This document shows, in pieces, positions 31,721 through 39,891 of a stretch of DNA of 64,000 nt. Positions within the stretch are counted from its first letter, which is position 1. Each line of letters begins with the position of its first letter. Below the pieces are notes generated by a model. That model was not told the origin of the DNA. It saw only the letters and a program-made list of their open reading frames with translations, and made no database searches. This DNA comes from Actinocrispum wychmicini. Its GTDB lineage: Bacteria; Actinomycetota; Actinomycetes; Mycobacteriales; Pseudonocardiaceae. The position numbers and the translations under genes were made by a program. Where the stretch lies: positions 62,001 to 126,000 of the forward strand of contig NZ_SLWS01000012.1 of the NCBI RefSeq assembly GCF_004345645.1. The letters run 5' to 3'.

Positions 31721-32614
31721 GTGGCCACCATGTACGAGCTGTCGCACCTGCGTGCCCTGGAAGCCGAGTCCGTCCATGTGCTGCGCGAGGTCGCGGCCAC
31801 GTTCGACCGGCCAGCGCTGCTGTTCTCCGGCGGCAAGGACTCGATGGTCATGCTTCACCTGGCCGCCAGGGCGTTCTGGCCGGCGCCGGTGCCGTTCCCG
31901 GTGCTGCACGTGGACACGGGCCACAACTTCGACGAGGTCATCGAGTTCCGTGACCGGATGGTCCGCCGCTACCACGTCCGCTTGGTGGTCGCGCGCGTCC
32001 AGGACGACATCGACGCCGGCCGCGTCGCCGACGAGCCGAGCCGAAACCGTTTGCAGACAACGACATTGTTACGCGCGATCACCGAGGGCGGCTTCGACGC
32101 TGTCTTCGGCGGCGCCCGGCGGGACGAGGAGAAGGCCCGCGCCAAGGAGCGCGTGTTCAGCTTCCGCGACGAGTTCGGCCAGTGGGACCCGCGCAACCAA
32201 CGCCCGGAACTGTGGAACCTGTACAACGGCCGGCACCGCAAAGGCGAGCACATCCGGGTGTTCCCGCTGTCGAACTGGACCGAACTGGACATCTGGCAGT
32301 ACATCGCGGACGAGGACGTCGAGCTGCCCTCGATCTACTACGCGCACCGCCGCACGGTGTTCCATCGGGACGGGATGTTGTTGGCGCACACCAGGTTCGT
32401 GACACCCGACGACGAGCCCTTCGAAGCCACCGTACGCTTCCGTACGGTCGGCGACGCGACCTGCACCGGGTGCGTCGAGTCCACCGCGGCCACGCCGGAG
32501 CAGGTGGTGGCCGAGGTCGCCGCGACCAGGGTCACCGAACGCGGCGCCACCCGCGCGGACGACCGGATCTCCGAGACCGGTATGGAGGACCGCAAGAAGG
32601 AAGGGTACTTCTGA
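31721..32614 (+). CDS. cysD: Sulfate adenylyltransferase small subunit
   Basis: A 297-residue ATP sulfurylase subunit of the PP-loop family that makes adenosine 5'-phosphosulfate from ATP and sulfate with CysN. The PP-loop is LLFSGGKDSMVMLHL (about residue 33). Further family blocks are VDTGHNFDEVIEFRD, GGARRDEEKARAKER and PLSNWTELDIWQYI, and the ending EDRKKEGYF is characteristic. The start is GTG 31721, or ATG three codons later. It overlaps cysNC by TGATG. No sulfite-forming genes are alongside, so the product probably goes to sulfation. Confidence 0.95.
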   Translation: MATMYELSHLRALEAESVHVLREVAATFDRPALLFSGGKDSMVMLHLAARAFWPAPVPFPVLHVDTGHNFDEVIEFRDRMVRRYHVRLVVARVQDDIDAGRVADEPSRNRLQTTTLLRAITEGGFDAVFGGARRDEEKARAKERVFSFRDEFGQWDPRNQRPELWNLYNGRHRKGEHIRVFPLSNWTELDIWQYIADEDVELPSIYYAHRRTVFHRDGMLLAHTRFVTPDDEPFEATVRFRTVGDATCTGCVESTAATPEQVVAEVAATRVTERGATRADDRISETGMEDRKKEGYF

Positions 32615-34425
32615 TGCCGCACCTGCTTCGCCTGGCCACCGCGGGCAGTGTCGACGACGGCAAGTCCACGCTGATCGGCCGGTTGCTGTTCGACACCAAG
32701 ACGATCTTCGCCGACCAGCTGGCCGCGATCGAACGCGCCAGCCTGGACTCGGGCGAGCAGTACCCGAACCTGGCGCTGCTCACCGACGGCCTGCGGGCGG
32801 AACGCGAGCAGGGCATCACGATCGACGTGGCGTACCGATACTTCGCCACCCCACGCCGGAAGTTCGTGATCGCGGACACGCCGGGACACGTCCAGTACAC
32901 CCGCAACATGGTCACCGGCGCGTCCACCGCCGACCTCGCCCTCATTCTCGTGGACGCGCGCAAGGGCCTGCTGGAGCAGTCCCGGCGGCACGCGTTCATC
33001 GCCAGCCTGCTCGGCATCCCGCACATCGTCCTGTGCGTCAACAAGATGGACCTGGTCGACTGGTCGCGGGAACGGTTCGACGAGATCCGCGAGGAGTTCC
33101 GGCGGTTCGCGATGAAGCTGACCGTGCCGGACCTGGCGTTCGTGCCGATGTCCGCGCTGCACGGCGACAACATCGTCCACCGCGGCGCAGCGATGCCTTG
33201 GTACGAGGGCACTTCCCTGTTGCACCACCTCGAAGAGGTGCACATCAGCTCGGACCGCAACCTGATCGACGCACGGTTTCCCGTGCAGTACGTGATCCGC
33301 GGCGGCGATCACCGCAGTTACGCGGGGACGGTCGCGGGCGGCGTGTTCAAGCCCGGTGACGAGGTTCTGGTGCTGCCGTCCGGGTTCACGTCGTCGATCC
33401 GGGCCATCTGGGGACCCGGCGGCGACCGGGTGGACGAGGCGTTCCCGCCGCAGGCGGTGACCATCCAGCTCACCGACGAGCTGGACGTCGGCCGTGGCGA
33501 CCTGATCTGCCGGCCCGGCAACCGGCCGCACGCCGGCCAGGACGTCGACGCGATGGTCTGCTGGCTCACCGAACGGTCCGAGCTGACCCCGGACAGCCGG
33601 TACACGATCCTGCACACGACCCGGTCCACCAAGGCGCACGTGCGGAAACTGGACTACCGCCTCGACGTCAACACCCTGCACCGGGTCGAGGACGCACAGT
33701 CCTTGCGGCTCAACGAGATCGGCCGCGTCAAGCTACGCACCCAGCAGCCGCTGCTGTTCGACGCGTACCAGCGCAACCGCAACTCCGGCAGCTTCGTGCT
33801 CGTCGACGAGCAGACCAACAACACCGTCGCGGCCGGCATGATCACCGGGCCGAGCCTGCCTGTCGTCTGGCATTCCACCGCGGTCCGCCGCGAGGAACGC
33901 GGCACCCGCGGCATGACGATCTGGCTGACCGGCCTGTCCGCGTCCGGCAAGTCGACGGTGGCCGTGGAGATCGAGCGCCGGCTGGTCGCGGCCGGACGGC
34001 CGGCGTACCTGCTCGACGGGGACAACCTGCGGCACGGCCTGAACGCGGATCTTGGCTTCAGCGCGGCCGACCGGGCCGAGAACGTGCGCCGGGTCGGCGA
34101 GGTCGCCCGGCTGTTCGCGGACGCCGGTGTGGTGGCCGTGGTGTCGTTGATCAGCCCGTACCGGGCCGACCGGGACGGGGTGCGGGCCAAGCACGACCAG
34201 GCGGGACTGCCGTTCGTCGAGGTGTTCGTGGACACTCCGATCGAGGTGTGCGAGGCGCGCGATCCGAAAGGGATGTACGCCAAGGCACGGGCCGGTGAAA
34301 TCTCGGGGTTCACCGGGGTGGACGATCCGTACGAACAGCCCCATACTCCAGAGCTGGTACTGCGGCCGACCGACGGCGACCCGGCCGCGATGGCGAACAC
34401 CGTTTTGGCCTTGTTGGCCGACTGA
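32614..34425 (+). CDS. cysNC: Bifunctional sulfate adenylyltransferase large subunit / APS kinase
   Basis: A 603-residue fusion. Residues about 1-420 are the CysN GTPase: P-loop GSVDDGKSTLIGRLLFD, DTPGHVQYTRNM (G3) and NKMD (G4), then EF-Tu-like barrels. Residues about 430-603 are APS kinase: P-loop WLTGLSASGKST, DGDNLRHGLN, SLISPYRADRD and DPKGMYAKARAG. Together with CysD it produces PAPS from sulfate. Such fusions are known from mycobacteria and from rhizobial NodQ, where they serve sulfation. The divergent operon encodes a sulfotransferase, which supports the same use here. Confidence 0.96.
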   Translation: MPHLLRLATAGSVDDGKSTLIGRLLFDTKTIFADQLAAIERASLDSGEQYPNLALLTDGLRAEREQGITIDVAYRYFATPRRKFVIADTPGHVQYTRNMVTGASTADLALILVDARKGLLEQSRRHAFIASLLGIPHIVLCVNKMDLVDWSRERFDEIREEFRRFAMKLTVPDLAFVPMSALHGDNIVHRGAAMPWYEGTSLLHHLEEVHISSDRNLIDARFPVQYVIRGGDHRSYAGTVAGGVFKPGDEVLVLPSGFTSSIRAIWGPGGDRVDEAFPPQAVTIQLTDELDVGRGDLICRPGNRPHAGQDVDAMVCWLTERSELTPDSRYTILHTTRSTKAHVRKLDYRLDVNTLHRVEDAQSLRLNEIGRVKLRTQQPLLFDAYQRNRNSGSFVLVDEQTNNTVAAGMITGPSLPVVWHSTAVRREERGTRGMTIWLTGLSASGKSTVAVEIERRLVAAGRPAYLLDGDNLRHGLNADLGFSAADRAENVRRVGEVARLFADAGVVAVVSLISPYRADRDGVRAKHDQAGLPFVEVFVDTPIEVCEARDPKGMYAKARAGEISGFTGVDDPYEQPHTPELVLRPTDGDPAAMANTVLALLAD

Positions 34426-34811
34426 TCGCGACCCGAACCGCACCAAACAAAGCTGACCTGAATGGAGTAGTAACGGGCCGCGACCGCCCCACGCTGTACA
34501 CACTTATGTCGTAACGCCTTGGTGCACCCGAGTGAACGGCTAACCACGGCATCTACTTTCGGTTCAGCATTCGCCCCCACCGGCGCGAAATCACGGGTCA
34601 TCCCATGACTGGTTTTCTGAGGCTGGGCACGCTTTTGGGTGACTGCGTCCTCACGAAACCCGGTGCTAGCCTCCGTGAGGCAGTGTCCAGAAAAAGATCA
34701 CCGTCCAGATGACGAGACTCGGAAGACGTTCCTGAAGACCTTGTTCGAGTACTCCCATGCCTTTTTAACCACCCTGACCCAATCACATACGAATAAGGAA
34801 TGGCGGTTGTC
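34426..34811. promoter_or_regulatory. Leader/promoter region of the encapsulin operon
   Basis: 386 bp without a convincing gene. It is markedly less GC-rich than its surroundings, especially 34740-34800 (TTTTTAACC, CACATACGAATAAGGA), which fits a promoter. A small hairpin GCCTCCGTGAGGC lies at 34671-34683. A 74-codon antisense frame at 34598-34822 has no recognisable content. Confidence 0.55.
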
Positions 34812-36233
34812 GTGACCGACACGGTGGAGTCGAATGTTGGCGCCGAGAACCCTCAACAACAGAGCCTGGCGACCGCGGCGGCGCGGAATTTGGCGACGAC
34901 CACCAAATCCGTCCCGCAGATGCAGAGCATCACGTCAAGGTGGCTGCTGCGGATCCTGCCGTGGGTGCAGGCGCAGGGCGGCGTGTACCGGGTGAACCGG
35001 CGGCTGAGCTACCTCGTCGGGGACGGCCGGATCTCGGTGTCGAACATCGGCGCGCAGTGCCAGGTGGTGGCCCCGGATCTGGTGGAACTGCCTGTGCTGC
35101 GCGGCTTTGCGGACGAGGAGCTGACCGTGCTGAGCGCGCTCGCCGGCCGGTTCGAGCAACGCGAGTACGAGCCGGGCGCCGTGATCGCCGAGTTCGGCCA
35201 CGAGGCCGACCAGGTGGTCGTGATCGCGCACGGCAAGGTGAACAAGATCGGCACCGGCGAGTACGGCGACCAGACCGTGCTCGGCACCCTTGTCGACGGC
35301 GACTTCATCGGTGACCAATCCCTTGTGCAGGAACAAAGCATCTGGGAGTTCACCGCGAAAGCGGTCACCCCGACCACCATTCTCGCGTTGCCGAGGCGTT
35401 CGTTCCAGGAATTGGTGGACCAGTCCGACGAATTGCGCGCCCATGTGCAGGCGTACCTGGCGAATCCGACAAAACCGCAGAACGCGCACGGCGAAGCCGA
35501 GATCGAGCTGGCGTCCGGTCACGACGGCGAACCGGATCTGCCCGGCACGTTCGTCGACTATGAGCTGGCACCGCGGGAATACGAGTTGAGCGTCGCCCAG
35601 ACCGTGCTGCGGGTGCACACCAGGGTCGCCGACCTCTACAACCAGCCGATGAACCAGACCGAGCAGCAGTTGCGGCTGACCATCGAGGCCCTGCGCGAAC
35701 GCCAGGAGCACGAGCTGGTCAACAACCGCCAGTTCGGCCTGCTCGCCAACGCCGACCTCAAGCAGCGCATCCCGACCAGGACCGGCCCGCCCACCCCGGA
35801 CGACATGGACGAGCTCATCGCCACGGTGTGGAAGGACCCCGGCTACATCCTCGCGCACCCGCGGGCGATCGCCGCGTTCGGCCAGGAGTGCAGCAAACGC
35901 GGCATCTATCCGGCCAGTGTGGACCTCAACGGCAACCAGATCGTGTCGTGGCGCGGCATCCCGATCCTGCCGTGCAACAAGATCCCGGTGACCGACAAGC
36001 GCACCACGCAGATCATGCTGATGCGGGTCGGCGAGCAGAACCAGGGCGTGATCGGCCTGCACCAGACCGGCCTGCCGGACGAGTACCAGCCCGGCCTGTC
36101 CGTGCGGTTCATGGGGATCAACGAGAAGGCGGTCATCTCGTACCTGGTGAGCGCCTACTACTCGGCCGCCATCCTGGTGCCCGACGCGTTGGGCGTCCTG
36201 GAGAACGTCGAACTGGGCCGCGCCGACAGCTGA
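34812..36233 (+). CDS. Family 2B encapsulin shell protein, first copy
   Basis: A 473-residue shell protein of the family 2B encapsulins (EshA-like), HK97-fold proteins that self-assemble into nanocompartments. The conserved N-arm is SLATAAARNLATTTKSVPQM. A cyclic-nucleotide-binding-like domain occupies about residues 100-215 (FEQREYEPGAVI, GDFIGDQSL). The HK97 part resumes at FVDYELAPREYELSVAQTVLRVHTRV and ends ILVPDALGVLENVELG. The phosphate-binding cassette is degenerate (IGDQSL for FGExAL, and no RxA arginine). I prefer the GTG at 34812, 12 nt after AAGGAA; an ATG at 34800 would leave almost no spacing. It heads the shell-cargo-MEP operon. Confidence 0.9.
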   Translation: MTDTVESNVGAENPQQQSLATAAARNLATTTKSVPQMQSITSRWLLRILPWVQAQGGVYRVNRRLSYLVGDGRISVSNIGAQCQVVAPDLVELPVLRGFADEELTVLSALAGRFEQREYEPGAVIAEFGHEADQVVVIAHGKVNKIGTGEYGDQTVLGTLVDGDFIGDQSLVQEQSIWEFTAKAVTPTTILALPRRSFQELVDQSDELRAHVQAYLANPTKPQNAHGEAEIELASGHDGEPDLPGTFVDYELAPREYELSVAQTVLRVHTRVADLYNQPMNQTEQQLRLTIEALRERQEHELVNNRQFGLLANADLKQRIPTRTGPPTPDDMDELIATVWKDPGYILAHPRAIAAFGQECSKRGIYPASVDLNGNQIVSWRGIPILPCNKIPVTDKRTTQIMLMRVGEQNQGVIGLHQTGLPDEYQPGLSVRFMGINEKAVISYLVSAYYSAAILVPDALGVLENVELGRADS

Positions 36234-36536
36234 CCCCTGAAACCCTCGTGGGTACTTTTGTTTGTTCGCACGCACAAAAGTACTCACGAGGGACGACCTG
36301 CTCGGCCAGTTCGACCTCGCCGATGCCACGGCGTCGCCCGGCCGGTCTCCCGTGCTGCTCCCACCGGGCCGGGCCATCCCCGTGGTGCCCCCACCGGTCA
36401 GGTCGGTCGAGTGGGCGCTGGCCGATGCCGGGCCTCCCACCGCGCCCGCCATGCCGGGGTGGGGCCCAACGAAGGTGCATCGGCCAGCGTCGAAAACAAC
36501 CCGCGCAAGATCAAGCACAGATGGGCGGTTCACAAC
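36234..36536. promoter_or_regulatory. Gap between the two shell genes
   Basis: 303 bp holding the long palindrome at 36243-36292 and then GC-rich sequence in which I see no gene. Frames that run through it (one opens at 36258) are continuations of the second shell gene past its likely GTG start. An internal promoter is possible, as is processing at the hairpin to set the ratio of the two shell proteins. Confidence 0.5.
36243..36292. repeat. Long intergenic palindrome, copy 2
   Basis: A stem of about 19 bp: CCCTCGTGGGTACTTTTGT pairs with ACAAAAGTACTCACGAGGG (one G-T pair), with a 12-nt loop. It begins 9 nt after the first shell gene stop. Both arms end in the same words as the palindrome at 19046-19087 (CTCGTG and ACTCACGAGGG), while the middle differs. 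Confidence 0.75.
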
Positions 36537-37922
36537 GTGACACAGGTCGAGAACAGGCAGCCGCAGCAGAGCCTCGGTACCGCGGCCGCGCGAAATCTCG
36601 CGACCACGACCAAGTCCGTGCCGCAGATGCAGGGGATCACACCGCGCTGGCTGCTGCAGGTGTTGCCGTGGGTGCAGGCGGAGGGCGCCGTCTACCGGGT
36701 CAACAGGCGGCTGACGTACGCCGTCGGCGACGGCCGGGTGAGCTTCACCAACGTGGGCACGACCATCCGGGTCGTCCCGCCGGAGCTGCGGGAACTGCCG
36801 CTGCTGCGGGACTTCGCCGACGACGACGTGCTGGCCGCGCTGGCCGACCGGTTCGTCCAGCGGGAGTACCAGCCCGGCGACACCATCGTCCACAGGGGAC
36901 AGCCGGCGGACGCGGTGTTCCTGGTGGCGTTCGGGAAGGTGAGCCGGCTCGGCGTCGGTGAGTTCGGCGACGAGACGGTGCTGGAGGTCTCGGACGGCGG
37001 CGCGTTCTTCGGCGAGGCCGCGTTGTTCGGCGACGCCCGTGACTGGTCCTTCTCGGTCCGGGCGAACACCCGGGTCATCGTGATGACGTTGCCGCGTCAG
37101 GAGTTCGACCGCGTGGCCGACCAGGCGGAGGGGTTGCGCGCCCACGTCGACGCGGTGCTGGCCAGGCCGAAACCGCCGAGCAACACCAAGGGCGAGGCGG
37201 AGATCGAACTCAGTTCCGGACACGACGGGGAGATCCCGCTGGCGCACACGTTCGTCGACTACGAACTGCGGCCGCGGGAGTACGAGCTGAACGTCGCGCA
37301 GACGGTCCTGCGGATCCACACCCGGGTCTCGGACCTGTACAACGAGCCGATGGACCAGACCGAGCAGCAGCTCCGGCTCACCGTCGAGGCGGTACGGGAA
37401 CGCCAGGAACACGACATGGTCAACAACCCGGTGTACGGCCTGCTCGCCAACGCCGACCTCAAGCAGCGGATCCACACCCGCAGCGGCCCGCCCACCCCGT
37501 ACGACCTGGACGAGCTGATCAGCCGGCGGCGCAAGACCCAGTTCATCCTGGCGCATCCGCGGGCGATCGCCGCGTTCGGCCGGGAATGCACCCGCCAGGG
37601 CCTCTACCCGGACACGACCACGGTCCAGGGCAAACGGGCGCAGGCGTGGCGCAACATCCCGATCCTGCCGTGCGACAAGATCCCGGTCAGCGACTCCGGC
37701 CGGACCTCCATCATCGCGATGCGCACCGGCGAGAAGAACCAGGGCGTGATCGGCCTGCACCACGCCGGACTGCCGGACGAGCGCGAGCCCAGCCTGAACG
37801 TCCGGTTCGTCGGCATCAACGACAAGGCCGTCGCGTCCTATGTGGTCAGTGTGTACTACTCGGTGGCGATCCTGGTCCCGGACGCGCTCGGGGTCCTGGA
37901 GAGCGTCGAGCTCGGACGCTGA
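36537..37922 (+). CDS. Family 2B encapsulin shell protein, second copy
   Basis: A 461-residue paralogue of the protein at 34812. The N-arm (SLGTAAARNLATTTKSVPQM) and the HK97 portions are very similar by eye (GEAEIELSSGHDGE, QTVLRIHTRVSDLYNEPM, QEHDMVNN, LLANADLKQRI). The central nucleotide-binding-like domain (about 95-210) is more divergent and here keeps FGEAALFG, but with no arginine in the usual RxA position. I chose the GTG at 36537 because it reproduces the N-terminus of copy 1. The stop TGA is followed by GCG and the in-frame ATG of the prenyl synthase. Two shell types suggest a mixed capsid; that is inference from family 2B knowledge. Confidence 0.9.
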   Translation: MTQVENRQPQQSLGTAAARNLATTTKSVPQMQGITPRWLLQVLPWVQAEGAVYRVNRRLTYAVGDGRVSFTNVGTTIRVVPPELRELPLLRDFADDDVLAALADRFVQREYQPGDTIVHRGQPADAVFLVAFGKVSRLGVGEFGDETVLEVSDGGAFFGEAALFGDARDWSFSVRANTRVIVMTLPRQEFDRVADQAEGLRAHVDAVLARPKPPSNTKGEAEIELSSGHDGEIPLAHTFVDYELRPREYELNVAQTVLRIHTRVSDLYNEPMDQTEQQLRLTVEAVRERQEHDMVNNPVYGLLANADLKQRIHTRSGPPTPYDLDELISRRRKTQFILAHPRAIAAFGRECTRQGLYPDTTTVQGKRAQAWRNIPILPCDKIPVSDSGRTSIIAMRTGEKNQGVIGLHHAGLPDEREPSLNVRFVGINDKAVASYVVSVYYSVAILVPDALGVLESVELGR

Positions 37923-37925
37923 GCG

Positions 37926-38960
37926 ATGGTGATCCGTGAGGTGACCGGCCGCCGGCCGCAGGAGGTGCTGGCGTGGAGCCGTGACCTGCTCGAACCGGCG
38001 ATGCGCGCGGCGGCGGACTCGCTGTCCGGGACGATGCGGCTGATCGCCGGCTACCACTTCGGCTGGTGGGACGAGCAGGGCGAACCGACCGACGCCGACC
38101 GGGGCAAGTCGTTGCGGCCCACCCTGGCGCTGCTGGCGGCCGAGGCGGTCGGCGGCGACGCGACGGCCGCTCTGCCCGCGGCCGTCGCCGTCGAGCTGGT
38201 GCACGAGTTCTCGCTGCTGCACGACGACGTGATCGACGGGGACGCCACCCGGCGGCACCGGCCGACCGCGTGGAGCGTCTTCGGCCGCAACCCGGCGATC
38301 CTGGCCGGGGACGCGTTGTTGACGCTGTCGTTCGAGGTGCTCGCCACGTCCGCGCATCCGGAAGCCAAGGAGGGCATGCGGATTCTCAGCTCGGCCGTGC
38401 AGGCGCTTGTGGACGGTCAGAGCCTGGACGTGGACTTCGAGGACCGGGTGAACGTCGACCTCACGGACTGCCTCGGCATGGCGCACGGCAAGACGGCGGC
38501 GTTGATCGGGTGCGCGAGCGCGCTGGGCGCGTTGTTCGGCGGCGGCCGGCCCGTGCAGGTGGATCACCTGCGTGCGTACGGCCACGAGATGGGGCTGGCG
38601 TTCCAGTTGGCCGACGACCTGCTGGGGATCTGGGGCGACCCGGCGGTCACCGGCAAACCGGTGCACTCGGACCTGCGCAACCGGAAGAAGTCGCTGCCCG
38701 TGGTGCTCGCCCTCACCTCGGCGACCGCGGCCGGGAAGGAGCTTTTCGAGCTGTACCAGGGCGATCAGCCGTTGTCGCCGGCCGAGGCGGTGCGCGCCGC
38801 CGAGTTGGTCGACCAGGCGGGCGGGCGGACGTGGAGCCAGCAGCAGGCCGACGACCGGCTGGACCGGGCACTGCGGCGGCTGCGGGCGGCGCACCCGGAC
38901 GCGCGGGCCGCGGCGGAACTGTCCGCGCTGGCCCGGCTGGCGACCCGCCGCGACCACTGA
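37926..38960 (+). CDS. Polyprenyl diphosphate synthase, predicted encapsulin cargo
   Basis: A 344-residue trans-isoprenyl diphosphate synthase. The first aspartate-rich motif is LLHDDVIDGD (about residue 98), the second LADDLLGIWGD (about 225), with KSLRP near residue 62 and RNRKKSLPV after the second motif. It elongates DMAPP/GPP with IPP. The start of the recognisable domain, RPQEVLAWSRDLLEP with AGYHFGWWD, matches the prenyl transferases encoded beside family 2B shells. It lies 3 nt after the second shell gene with no ribosome site of its own. The long disordered N-terminal extension common in family 2 cargo is absent here (about 10 residues). Product chain length is not predictable with certainty. 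Confidence 0.9.
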   Translation: MVIREVTGRRPQEVLAWSRDLLEPAMRAAADSLSGTMRLIAGYHFGWWDEQGEPTDADRGKSLRPTLALLAAEAVGGDATAALPAAVAVELVHEFSLLHDDVIDGDATRRHRPTAWSVFGRNPAILAGDALLTLSFEVLATSAHPEAKEGMRILSSAVQALVDGQSLDVDFEDRVNVDLTDCLGMAHGKTAALIGCASALGALFGGGRPVQVDHLRAYGHEMGLAFQLADDLLGIWGDPAVTGKPVHSDLRNRKKSLPVVLALTSATAAGKELFELYQGDQPLSPAEAVRAAELVDQAGGRTWSQQQADDRLDRALRRLRAAHPDARAAAELSALARLATRRDH

Positions 38961-38973
38961 AAGGGCTTGTGTC

Positions 38974-39891
38974 ATGAAGGTGTTGCTCGCGTCGCCCCGG
39001 TCGTTCTGCGCCGGGGTGGAACGCGCCATCGAGATCGTCGAGCAGGCCATCCTGACCCGGCAGCCACCCATCTACGTCCGCAAGCAGATCGTGCACAACA
39101 AGCACGTGGTCGCCGCCCTCGAAGACCGCGGCGTGGTGTTCGTCGACGAACTGGCCGAGATCCCGGACGGGGCCACCGTGGTCTTCTCCGCGCACGGCGT
39201 GTCCCCGGCGGTCCGCGCCGAGGCCGATCGCCGGGGCTTGGACGTGATCGACGCGACGTGTCCCTTGGTGACCAAGGTGCACGCCGAGGCCCGCCGGTTC
39301 GCCGCCCGCGGCGACACCGTGATCCTGGTCGGCCACGCCGGCCACGAAGAGGTCGAGGGCACCATGGGCGAGGCCCCGGACCAGACCGTGCTGGTCGAGA
39401 CCACGGCCGACATCGAAGACCTCCCGGTCCCCGACCCGGACAACGTGTCGTACCTCCTGCAGACCACCCTCGCGGTCGACGAGGCCGCCGAAGTGGTCGC
39501 CGGCCTGCAGGACCGGTTCCCCGCCCTGCGCGGCCCGGCCACCGATGACATCTGTTACGCCACGACGAACCGGCAGGACGCCCTGCGCGCCATCGCCGAC
39601 GAGGCCGACCTGGTCCTGGTGGTCGGCTCGGCCAACTCGTCGAACTCGGTCCGCCTGGTCGAACTCGCCCACCGGCACGGCACCCCCTCGTACCTGATCG
39701 ACGACGTCGGCGGGATCCGGCCCGAGTGGCTGGCGGACGTGGACGTGGTGGGCGTGACCGCGGGCGCCTCAGCCCCACCCGGCCTGGTCGACGAGGTGGT
39801 CGCGGCACTCGCCCCGGCCACGGTGGAGGAGCGGATCACCGCCCGCGAAACCATCCACTTCACCCTTCCCCCAGCCGCGAGGCGGCCATGA
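38974..39891 (+). CDS. ispH: 4-Hydroxy-3-methylbut-2-enyl diphosphate reductase
   Basis: A 305-residue IspH, the last MEP-pathway step giving IPP and DMAPP. The three iron-sulfur cysteines are in RSFCAGVERA, DATCPLVTKVH and DDICYATTNRQ. The active-site Glu region EVEGTMGE and the NSSNSVRLVELA loop are intact. Length is normal. The ATG at 38974 is 13 nt after the prenyl synthase, and the end overlaps dxs by ATGA. It would supply both substrates for the upstream prenyl synthase. It is probably a second copy beside a housekeeping IspH elsewhere, which cannot be checked here. Confidence 0.96.
   Translation: MKVLLASPRSFCAGVERAIEIVEQAILTRQPPIYVRKQIVHNKHVVAALEDRGVVFVDELAEIPDGATVVFSAHGVSPAVRAEADRRGLDVIDATCPLVTKVHAEARRFAARGDTVILVGHAGHEEVEGTMGEAPDQTVLVETTADIEDLPVPDPDNVSYLLQTTLAVDEAAEVVAGLQDRFPALRGPATDDICYATTNRQDALRAIADEADLVLVVGSANSSNSVRLVELAHRHGTPSYLIDDVGGIRPEWLADVDVVGVTAGASAPPGLVDEVVAALAPATVEERITARETIHFTLPPAARRP

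Noticed and set aside
31721..34425. Assimilatory sulfate reduction operon
   Set aside because: cysH, cysI and sulfate transporter genes are absent; the sulfotransferase opposite fits PAPS use for sulfation better.
34598..34822. Small minus-strand gene in the encapsulin leader
   Set aside because: 74 codons of Arg/Ser-rich sequence with no ribosome site or recognisable content, overlapping the promoter region.
36258..36536. N-terminal extension of the second shell protein
   Set aside because: The frame is open, but the translation is Arg/Pro-rich with no similarity to copy 1. The GTG at 36537 reproduces the conserved N-terminus.
34935..39071. A 1378-codon open frame on the minus strand across the encapsulin operon
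   Set aside because: It is the antisense shadow of strongly GC-biased genes on the plus strand. Its translation is low-complexity Arg/Gly/Val/His-rich and has no domain.
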